Positions 19,403 to 27,054 of a DNA stretch of 47,082 bases are shown here, piece after piece (the stretch's first letter is position 1; every line of letters starts with the position of its first letter). The DNA comes from Ramlibacter sp. (GTDB lineage Bacteria > Pseudomonadota > Gammaproteobacteria > Burkholderiales > Burkholderiaceae_C). Both the position numbers and the translations under genes were made by a program. A model generated the notes under the pieces. That model was not told the origin of the DNA. It saw only the letters and a program-made list of their open reading frames with translations, and did no database searches. The DNA is taken from assembly GCF_013697775.1 (NCBI RefSeq), contig NZ_JACCWG010000435.1, positions 1-47,082 on the forward strand. Reading direction: 5' to 3'.

Positions 19403-20509
19403 CTACGGCACGTTCCTGACCAGCGCCGCCGCCATGTCGATCACCACCACCTGATGCGGCTGCAGCCGCTGCGTGGGCTTGTGGATGTGGAAACCGAACG
19501 GGTCGCCCACCTCGGTCTTGATGCCAGAGAGTTCTTCCATCACGGCCAGCCCGCAGTACGGCGCATAGAAATCGGAATAGCCGCCCTCGTGCGTCATCAG
19601 CAGCCGCCCGCCGCACAGGCGTTCGGCGGCGTCCTTCAGCGCGCGCGTCATCAGCCGGTAGGTTTCGGCCATCGCCATCTGCCGGCCCAGCGGATCGTAG
19701 AGGCAGCTGTCGAAACCCGAGGCCACGAAGACCATCTCGGGCCTGAATTTCTCCAGCGCCGGAAGCACCACGCGCTCGACCACCGCCAGGTAGGTGTCGT
19801 GCCCCGACCCCGGCGGCAGCGGCACGTTGATGTTGCCGCCGCGGCCTGCGCCTTCGCCGGTTTCGGTCAGCGTGCCGGAATTCACCGGGTAGTTGCTCTC
19901 CTCGTGCACGGACATGGTCAGCACGTCCGGGTCGTGGAAGTACAGGCCCTGCACGCCGTTGCCGTGGTGCACGTCCCAGTCGAACACCGCGATGCGCTTC
20001 ATGCCATGCACCGCGCGCAGGTGCTCGATGGCGATGGCCGTGTTGGCCAGCAGGCAGAAGCCGCGCCCGCGGTCGCGCTCGGCATGGTGGCCGGGCGGAC
20101 GCACCAGCGCGTAGGCGTTGCGGATTTCGCCGTTCACGATGGCGTCCGCGGCGGCGATGCAGCCGCCGGCCGACAGCTGCGCGATCGGCCACGAATCGGG
20201 GCCGACCGGCGCGCGCTCGCCGGCGTCGCCGTGGCCCTGCCTGCTCATCGCCTTCAGCCGCTCGACATAGCCCGGCGTGTGGATGCGCAGGACCTCTTCC
20301 TCCGTCGCGGGACGCGGGCGCACCAGGGCCAGTTCGTCCAGCAGGCCCGACACCTCCAGCAGGTTGCGGATGCGCCGTTTGCTGGTCGGCTCCTCGATGT
20401 GGAACAGGCCGGGCTCGATGAAGCCGCCCGCCGGCATGGCACCGGCGGCGATGCCGGTGATGTGCCACATGTAGCGTTCATGCCAGACCAGGCCGGTCTT
20501 CGCAGCCAT
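19403..20509 (-). CDS. Class II HDAC / acetylpolyamine amidohydrolase-like deacetylase
   Basis: RPPGHHAERDRGRGFCLLAN, FDWDVHHGNGVQ, GFDSCLYDPLG, THEGGYS: metal ligands and catalytic His/Tyr motifs intact. Confidence 0.9.
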   Translation of the reverse strand: MAAKTGLVWHERYMWHITGIAAGAMPAGGFIEPGLFHIEEPTSKRRIRNLLEVSGLLDELALVRPRPATEEEVLRIHTPGYVERLKAMSRQGHGDAGERAPVGPDSWPIAQLSAGGCIAAADAIVNGEIRNAYALVRPPGHHAERDRGRGFCLLANTAIAIEHLRAVHGMKRIAVFDWDVHHGNGVQGLYFHDPDVLTMSVHEESNYPVNSGTLTETGEGAGRGGNINVPLPPGSGHDTYLAVVERVVLPALEKFRPEMVFVASGFDSCLYDPLGRQMAMAETYRLMTRALKDAAERLCGGRLLMTHEGGYSDFYAPYCGLAVMEELSGIKTEVGDPFGFHIHKPTQRLQPHQVVVIDMAAALVRNVP

Positions 20510-20511
20510 GC

Positions 20512-21771
20512 TCAATCGCAGGACAGTTCGAGCGCCAGCAGTTCGTCCATGCGCTGGCGGCGGCGGATCAGCCGGCGGCTGCCGCCGTCCAGCAGCACCT
20601 CGGGCGCCAGCGTGCGGCTGTTGTAGTTGGAGGACATGCTCGCGCAGTACGCGCCGGCGTCGTTGAACACCGCTAGGTCGCCCACCTCGGGCTCGGGCAT
20701 GTCCTGCGTGACGATGCCGCCGCCCGCCTCCTGCGTGAACAGGTCGCCGGCCTCGCACAGCGGCCCGCCCACGATGGTGGGGCGCACGTTGCCGCGCGCC
20801 GGCGCGCCGGCCTGCGGCACGATTTCGATCTGGTGGAAGCTGCCGTACATGGACGGGCGCATCAGGTCGTTGAAGCCGGCGTCCACCAGCACGAACTGGT
20901 TGGCCCCTACGCTCTTCTTGGCACGCACCTCCGACACCAGGCAGCCCGAATTCGCCACCACGTAGCGGCCCGGCTCGATCTCCAGCGAGACCGGATGCCC
21001 CAGGTGCGCCTCGATGGTGGCGCGCGCCGCGCTCCACACGTCGAAAATTTCGCCGACGTCGAGCTCCTTGTCGCCCTCGCGGTAAGTGGCCGGCAGGCCG
21101 CCGCCGGCCGACACCGCCTGGATGTCGATCGGGCACTTGCGCACCTCGTTGACCATCGCGTCGCACACGCGCCGCAGGTGGCCGACGTCGGCGCCGGAGC
21201 CGATGTGCATGTGCAGCCCGACCAGCTGCAACTCGTGCCTGCGGATGAGGCCGTAGCACTCCTGCACGTTCTCGTGCCAGATGCCGTGCTTGCTGAACTC
21301 GCCGCCGGTGTTGGTCTTGCGGTTGAAGCCGCTGCCGAAACCGGGGTTGATGCGCAGCCACACCGCATGGCCAGGGCTGGCCTGCGCCAGCTGCTCCAGC
21401 ATCTGCGGCGAGCCGATGTTCACCGGGATCTTCAACTGCGCGATGCGTTGCAGCACCGTGCGGTCGAGGATGTCCGACGCATAGACGATGCCGGCCGGCT
21501 CGCCCGAGCCAACGAAGCCGGCCGCCACCGCGCGCTCGATCTCGCCCAGCGACACCGCATCGACCACCACGCCCAGCTCGCGCAGCAGCCGCAGCACGTG
21601 CACGTTGGAATTTGCCTTCTGTGCGTAGCGGACCACGCCGAACTTCTTCAGCCGCTCGATCCGCCCGCGGATCGCCGCCGCGTCGTAGACCCAGCACGGC
21701 GTGCCGTGCTGCTGCGCGACCTCCCGCAGCGTGTCGTCGGGGATGGTATGCCTGGTTGTGGGTGCGTTCAT
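20512..21771 (-). CDS. LysA-like fold-III PLP-dependent (diaminopimelate/ornithine-type) decarboxylase
   Basis: VRYAQKANSN (PLP Lys), HMHIGSG, SAGGGLPATY, EIEPGRYVVANSG, GGPLCEAGD. Confidence 0.88.
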   Translation of the reverse strand: MNAPTTRHTIPDDTLREVAQQHGTPCWVYDAAAIRGRIERLKKFGVVRYAQKANSNVHVLRLLRELGVVVDAVSLGEIERAVAAGFVGSGEPAGIVYASDILDRTVLQRIAQLKIPVNIGSPQMLEQLAQASPGHAVWLRINPGFGSGFNRKTNTGGEFSKHGIWHENVQECYGLIRRHELQLVGLHMHIGSGADVGHLRRVCDAMVNEVRKCPIDIQAVSAGGGLPATYREGDKELDVGEIFDVWSAARATIEAHLGHPVSLEIEPGRYVVANSGCLVSEVRAKKSVGANQFVLVDAGFNDLMRPSMYGSFHQIEIVPQAGAPARGNVRPTIVGGPLCEAGDLFTQEAGGGIVTQDMPEPEVGDLAVFNDAGAYCASMSSNYNSRTLAPEVLLDGGSRRLIRRRQRMDELLALELSCD

Positions 21772-21804
21772 CGGTGTCTCCTGGGTGTTCGGAAAATCTG
21801 TTTT

Positions 21805-22860
21805 TCAGGCCCGCGCACCGGCCGGCGCGATCTCGACGATCACGTAGGCCAGGTCGTTGAAGCCCTGCGCGATGAAGCGGTCGCTCAGCGCCGCGTAGCG
21901 GGTGCGCGCGGCCACCGGGTCGGGGTGGTACAGCCGGCAGCCGCCGGCCATGTCCAGCGCGGGCCGCAGCGGCGACGGGTTGGCCATGGTCCGGCGGCCG
22001 TCCACGCGCAGCAGGCCCTCGTGGGCCGGCACGTCGAACACCACGCTGTCGGCGCCGACGATGGACTTCGCGAGATCCACCAGCTCCCACTGCTTGGTGG
22101 CGGCGTTGCCGAGCGAATAGCCCAGCAGCACCGCATGCGCATGCGCGCCCTGCGGCGTCTGCCGGAACGCCGCGATGGCGCGGAACGCGGCGCCTTGCAG
22201 CTGCAGCCCGTTGTCGCCGCCGTTGGAGGTCAGCGCCAGCATGTCGCGCGTGGACGCCAGGCCGAACGGCAGGTTGCCCAGCACCAGCGTGCGGCTGCCG
22301 GCCGCGCCGCCGACGACGCCGGCGAAACCGTCGCGGATGTCGTTCAGCATGCCCACGCGATCCGTCTGTTCGTTCAGCACATGGTTGCAATGGAAGTACG
22401 CCAGCGCGCGCGGATTGATGTCCATGCCGATGCGGCGCACGCCGTTGCCGAAAAAGGCCAGGTTGTGGCCGCTGCCGGTCGCCAGGTCGATCACCGTGTC
22501 GGCCCAGTGCACCAGCCCGCGCCGGCGGCAGTACGCGAGGATCGCCTCGCTCTCGTCCGCGAACGGGAACACGCGGATGCGCGCATCGACCCACACGCCG
22601 TCCGTCAGCACGGTTGACTGCCCGATCAGGTTGACGCGCACGCCCAGGGCGCCGTCCTGCACCAGGCCCAGTGTGTTGAGCGCGTCCACCGTGAACGAAG
22701 CCGGCAGCTTGAACGGCCGCAGCTGCGACGGGCTGGACTGCCAGTCCCGGTATGCCGGGCTGCCGCAGACGGCCTTCAGTTGCGCGACGGCGGCGGCGCG
22801 CAGAGCCCCATCTTCCGCGAGCCTGGAGGTCGCCAGGAAGATGCTGTCGGTGTCGATCAT
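21805..22860 (-). CDS. Class I SAM-dependent methyltransferase, PrmC/RlmF-like fold
   Basis: VIDLATGSGHNLAFFGNGVRRIGMDINPRAL (SAM motif I/II); LVLGNLPFG at motif IV. Confidence 0.78.
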   Translation of the reverse strand: MIDTDSIFLATSRLAEDGALRAAAVAQLKAVCGSPAYRDWQSSPSQLRPFKLPASFTVDALNTLGLVQDGALGVRVNLIGQSTVLTDGVWVDARIRVFPFADESEAILAYCRRRGLVHWADTVIDLATGSGHNLAFFGNGVRRIGMDINPRALAYFHCNHVLNEQTDRVGMLNDIRDGFAGVVGGAAGSRTLVLGNLPFGLASTRDMLALTSNGGDNGLQLQGAAFRAIAAFRQTPQGAHAHAVLLGYSLGNAATKQWELVDLAKSIVGADSVVFDVPAHEGLLRVDGRRTMANPSPLRPALDMAGGCRLYHPDPVAARTRYAALSDRFIAQGFNDLAYVIVEIAPAGARA

Positions 22861-23864
22861 GGCGCCCTGCCCAGCATCAGGCCCAGCAACGCGCAGCGCA
22901 GCCACACGCAGTCGCGCGCCTGCTTGAAGTAGTGCGCCTGCGGCATGGGGTCCAGCGCGCGGTCGATGTGGTCGGCGATCGGCCCGATGTGCAGCACGGC
23001 GATCGGCCGCCCGAGCTGCGCCACCGCCTGCGCGGTGATGCGGTAGTTGTCCGGCGTGGGCGTACTCTGCTTGGACGCTACGTTGGCCTTGTCGTCGAAG
23101 TCGGCGTGGAAGTTCGAGTGGTACACGCCCAGCGTGGTGACCAGGTCGGCCCGCGCCAGGATCTCGCCGATGCCACCGCACATCTCCACCGCCGTGCCGC
23201 GCTGCCGCAGCAGCTGCGCCACGTCGTCGGGCATGCTGGAGCCCGGCGGTTCCAGGACCAGCAGGCGCACGCCGAACAGCGACAGGCCCATCACCAGCGA
23301 CCGGTGCGCGCGCCAGCCCAGGTGGCCGACGATGCCGACGGTCAGCCCGTCCACCCGGCCGAAGTGCTTGTGGATGCGGTACAGGTCGCCCATGGCCTGC
23401 GTCGGGTGCTCGCCGTAGCCGTCGCCGGCGTTGACCACCGGCACCGGCGAACATTGCGCGGCGCGCGCGGCGGAGCCGGTCTCGGGGTGCCGCAGCACCA
23501 GCAGGTCGGACATCTGCGCGGTGAAGCGCACCACGTCCTCCAGCGTCTCTTCGTAGAAGCCGACGGCGCGGGTGGTGGCCGGGTCGGCGAAGCCGATCAC
23601 GTGGCCGCCCACGCGCAGCATCGCCGCCTCGAAACTCATGCGGGTGCGCGTGCTCTGCTGGTAGAACATCACGGCCATGGTGCGGCCCGCGATCACGCCG
23701 GCGCAGGAGGTGCGCGGCGCCTGTTCCAGCAGGGCCGCCATGCGAAAGCAGTGCTCCAGCATCGGCCGCGTCACGTCCAGCATCGAGACGATGCTGCGCG
23801 GCAGCGCCGGCCCGTCGGCCAGGGCGCCGCGCAGGTCGCCGGCGGTCATCTGCGCTTCGGACAT
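22857..23864 (-). CDS. Aspartate/ornithine carbamoyltransferase-family enzyme, divergent second-substrate site
   Basis: Carbamoyl-P motif STRTRMSFEAAMLRVGG, LRHPETGSAARAA, EHPTQAMGDLYRI; 4-bp ATGA overlap with next gene. Confidence 0.85.
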   Translation of the reverse strand: MSEAQMTAGDLRGALADGPALPRSIVSMLDVTRPMLEHCFRMAALLEQAPRTSCAGVIAGRTMAVMFYQQSTRTRMSFEAAMLRVGGHVIGFADPATTRAVGFYEETLEDVVRFTAQMSDLLVLRHPETGSAARAAQCSPVPVVNAGDGYGEHPTQAMGDLYRIHKHFGRVDGLTVGIVGHLGWRAHRSLVMGLSLFGVRLLVLEPPGSSMPDDVAQLLRQRGTAVEMCGGIGEILARADLVTTLGVYHSNFHADFDDKANVASKQSTPTPDNYRITAQAVAQLGRPIAVLHIGPIADHIDRALDPMPQAHYFKQARDCVWLRCALLGLMLGRAP

Positions 23865-23869
23865 GGAGG

Positions 23870-24373
23870 TCACTTCGCGCCGGGCGAACCCTCGGCCAGT
23901 GCGCCGACCGCCTCCCGCGTCATGCGAAAGACATGCCAGCCCTCCATGGGCGCCGCGCCCAGCGATTTGTAGAAGTCGATGGACGGCGTGTTCCAGTCCA
24001 GCACCGACCATTCCATGCGCGCGCAGTCGCGCTGCACCGCGATCTGCGCCAGGCCGCGCAGCAGCCCCTTGCCCAGGCCGTGGCCGCGCGCCTCGGGCTT
24101 GACGAACAGGTCTTCCAGGTAGATGCCCTTCTTGCCGAGGAAGGTGGAGTAGTTGTGGAAGAACAGCGCGAAACCCACGCCCTTGCCGTCGAGTTCCGCG
24201 ATCAGCACCTCGGCGGGCGGCCGCTCGGACGCGAACAGCGCCTCGCGGATCACCGCCGGCGTCGCGACGAACATGTCCTCCAGCTTCTCGTAGACGGCCA
24301 GGTCGCGGACCAGCTCAACGATCAGGTCGGTGTCGGCCGCGGTGGCGGGGCGGATGTGGGTCGAAGATGCCAT
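23870..24373 (-). CDS. GNAT N-acetyltransferase, SSAT/diamine acetyltransferase-like
   Basis: IRPATAADTDLIVELVRDLAVYEKLEDMFVAT...YLEDLFVKPEARGHGLGKGLLRGLAQIA...WNTPSIDFYKSLGA. Confidence 0.87.
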   Translation of the reverse strand: MASSTHIRPATAADTDLIVELVRDLAVYEKLEDMFVATPAVIREALFASERPPAEVLIAELDGKGVGFALFFHNYSTFLGKKGIYLEDLFVKPEARGHGLGKGLLRGLAQIAVQRDCARMEWSVLDWNTPSIDFYKSLGAAPMEGWHVFRMTREAVGALAEGSPGAK

Positions 24374-24409
24374 GTGCTTGTTGCCTTGCTGAAATGTTGT
24401 CGTGCCGGA

Positions 24410-26215
24410 TCAGGACAGCGCGGCGGACGGCGCTGGTGCGCGCGCGGACCAGAAGTCCTCGAAGCGCTTGGGGTGGTACAGCGTGTGCATGGGATGCTGC
24501 CGCCCCTGCAGCGCATCGAGCGTGGCACGGGCCACGCCCGTGGCCTGCGAGAAGCCGCCGGTGTTGTGGCCCGAGGCGACCACCAGCATGCCGTTGCGCG
24601 CCTTCTTCATCTCGAACACGCCCAGGCTGCTGGCCGTCCAGGGCCGCACGCAGTAGCGCCGGCTGGCGCGCAGCTGGCCGGTGTCCATGGCCTGGCGGTA
24701 CGCGGCAGGGAACAGGTGCTCGATGTAGTCCTCCATCGAGGCGAAGAGTGCTTCCATCTGCGCCTCGTCGATGTTGGACAGGTCGCGCCCGACGTAGCCG
24801 AAGCCGGAGCCGAAGATCAGCACGTGCTCGCCCTCGCGGTTCTTCGCGGGAATGATGTTGCCGCTGTTGGCCAGGTGGCCCGGGCGCGAGATCTTCAGCG
24901 AGCGCTGCAGCCGTGGTTCCAGGTTCGGGAAACTCATCCAAGCACCCAGCACGCCGTGCACCTTGTTGTCCGACAGCGTGCCGCTGAGCAGGTCGGCGCC
25001 GTACACGCCCGGCGACAGGAAGTAATGGTCGCTTTGCATCAGCTCGCCGTTGACCGCCACGCCGGTGACGGTGCCGCCCTCAGTGGCGATGCGCTGCGCG
25101 TCGGCGCCCCAGTGGAACGCCACGCCATTGGCATCCAGGTAGGCCACCAGGTTGCTGACGAAGCTGTGCACGTTGACCGAGAAGCCCGCCACCTCGATGC
25201 CGCCGACGATTTCGCCGTTGCGGCAGCCGTCGGCCAGCGCGGGGTAGCCGGCCATCACCGCGGCCTGGTCCAGCTCGCGCTGGTAGGAGCCCACCCATTT
25301 CTGCCGCTTGAGCTGCTTGTGGTGGTAGGCGCCGGTGGAAGCGATGCGCAGCAGGCCCTGCTTGAACTCCACCTTGTCGAACAGGGCGGGCCGCGCCTCG
25401 ATCAGCTGGTTCCAGTACTTGAAGCTCTCGTGGTTGAGCGCGAAGATGTCCTCGTTGTACTTGTTGGCCAGGAAGATCGGCACGTCGGCGAACTCGCGCA
25501 TCCACGCTTCCTCGCGCGGGGCGTAGCGCGCGCGGTGTCCCACCTGCCAGCCGCCCTGGTCGATCGGCGTGCGGATGTGCCCGTGCAGCTGCGCGCCGGG
25601 CGCGGCTTCGCGGTCGTGGTAGTTGTCGCACTCGGTCAGCGAGAACATGCGCGCGTTCTCGCCGCCGTGGGTGCACCCGAGCGAGCTCCAGTCCGGTCGC
25701 GCGCGCGGATCGGCGGTTTTCTCGACGATCTCCACGCGCAAGCCGCTGTCCGCCAGGTGCATGGCCGTCATCAGGCCGACGATGCCCGAGCCGACCACCA
25801 GCACCCGCTGCGCCTTCTTGCCGGACGCCGTGCGCAGCAGGTCCAGCGCCTGGCGGCCGGTGACCTCGCGCGCATGGATGCCCTCTGCGGCGGCCAGCGC
25901 CTTCTCCACCGGCGTGGTGCCGCGGGAAAAGAACACCACGATGGCGCCGTCGCCGTGGCTGGCCATGCACTCCGCGGCGCCGAAGGTTTCGGCCACCAGG
26001 ATCACGACGGTGGCCCCGCGCGCCTCCCGCCAGGCCCGCACCAGGTGGGCGGGCGGCATGCGTTCGGCCACCAGGATGTCGGCGCCCGCGTCCACCAGCA
26101 GCTCCAGCAGCAGCGCGTCGTCCCGGGCCGCCGCGCCGGGCACGGGCACCAGCGTGGCCGGCATCAGCTGCTCGGCCTCCCGCGCGGACAGTTCAAGGGT
26201 CGATGCGATTCTCAT
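24410..26215 (-). CDS. FAD-dependent (DAO/DadA-like) oxidoreductase with ~130-aa unassigned N-terminal domain
   Basis: RVLVVGSGIVGLMTAMHLADSGLRVEIVEK dinucleotide motif starts around residue 138; C-terminal GHNTGGFSQATGVA FAD motif. Confidence 0.85.
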   Translation of the reverse strand: MRIASTLELSAREAEQLMPATLVPVPGAAARDDALLLELLVDAGADILVAERMPPAHLVRAWREARGATVVILVAETFGAAECMASHGDGAIVVFFSRGTTPVEKALAAAEGIHAREVTGRQALDLLRTASGKKAQRVLVVGSGIVGLMTAMHLADSGLRVEIVEKTADPRARPDWSSLGCTHGGENARMFSLTECDNYHDREAAPGAQLHGHIRTPIDQGGWQVGHRARYAPREEAWMREFADVPIFLANKYNEDIFALNHESFKYWNQLIEARPALFDKVEFKQGLLRIASTGAYHHKQLKRQKWVGSYQRELDQAAVMAGYPALADGCRNGEIVGGIEVAGFSVNVHSFVSNLVAYLDANGVAFHWGADAQRIATEGGTVTGVAVNGELMQSDHYFLSPGVYGADLLSGTLSDNKVHGVLGAWMSFPNLEPRLQRSLKISRPGHLANSGNIIPAKNREGEHVLIFGSGFGYVGRDLSNIDEAQMEALFASMEDYIEHLFPAAYRQAMDTGQLRASRRYCVRPWTASSLGVFEMKKARNGMLVVASGHNTGGFSQATGVARATLDALQGRQHPMHTLYHPKRFEDFWSARAPAPSAALS

Positions 26216-26249
26216 TGTTGTCTCCCTGCCTGCAATCGGACGCGCCCGC

Positions 26250-27047
26250 CTACGGCTGCAGCCGCCGCCGCGCGATGAGCGGGTAGCCCCGGTACTCGGT
26301 CATGCGGCGGTGCAGGGTCTCGCGGTCCTCGACCGAGATGTAGCCCAGCCGGCCGTTGCCGTGCAGCACACGCTCCTGGTCCAGCGCCATCACGCAGTGC
26401 GCGGAATAGAAAAGGAAATCGCCGCGGCGCAGCGGCTCGTCCGGCTCCAGCTTGCGGCCCAGGTGCTCGCTCATGTCGCTCATGGCGCGCGGCGACTCCA
26501 GGCCGCACAGCGACAAGGCCAGCTGGATCATTCCGGAGCAGTCCTGCCCCAGCGTGGAACGGCCGCCCCAGATGTAGGGCGTGCCGGCGAACGAAGCCAT
26601 GGTGTCGACGAAGTCCGCTTCCTTGTGCGCCAGGTCGCCCGCGTGCTCCTTGAACACCCAGCCGCGCGGCCACACGCGGAAATGCTCCTCGGTTTCGCCG
26701 ATCACGCGCAGCAGGCTGCCGCGGCTGAGCATCTCCACGTGCAGCGCCTTGAGCGATGGTGCGGAAACGATCTGCGCGACGTGGGCCTGCACGCGGTGCG
26801 TGGCCTCGCCCGGCGGTTCGGCGACGTCTTCGATGCGGACGTAGCCGGTGTGGCAGAAGCCGGAGAACTCCACGCTGGCCTGGTACCAGGCGCCGACCTG
26901 CGCGCGGATGCCCAGCGTTTCGCCGTAGAGCACCTGCGTCTCCAGCGGCGCCGACTCGGCCGGCTCCTCGCGCAGCGGCGTGATGCCCTTGATGGCAACC
27001 ACCCGCTTCAGGCCGGCGGGCAACGGTTCGATGGTTCTGTTGGTCAC
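26250..27047 (-). CDS. SH3-like + NlpC/P60 cysteine peptidase-family protein
   Basis: TPYIWGGRSTLGQDCSGMIQLAL (Cys motif), RRGDFLFYSAHCVMAL (His motif). Confidence 0.87.
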   Translation of the reverse strand: MTNRTIEPLPAGLKRVVAIKGITPLREEPAESAPLETQVLYGETLGIRAQVGAWYQASVEFSGFCHTGYVRIEDVAEPPGEATHRVQAHVAQIVSAPSLKALHVEMLSRGSLLRVIGETEEHFRVWPRGWVFKEHAGDLAHKEADFVDTMASFAGTPYIWGGRSTLGQDCSGMIQLALSLCGLESPRAMSDMSEHLGRKLEPDEPLRRGDFLFYSAHCVMALDQERVLHGNGRLGYISVEDRETLHRRMTEYRGYPLIARRRLQP

Positions 27048-27054
27048 GGCGGCC

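Noticed and set aside
19403-22594. 1063-aa ORF on the minus strand
   Set aside because: Only the last part (from MAAKTGLVWHERY at 20509) is the real HDAC-like protein; the rest is an out-of-frame shadow of the LysA-like and methyltransferase genes.
23933-26278. 781-aa plus-strand ORF
   Set aside because: Antisense of the FAD oxidoreductase and GNAT genes; no recognisable domains.
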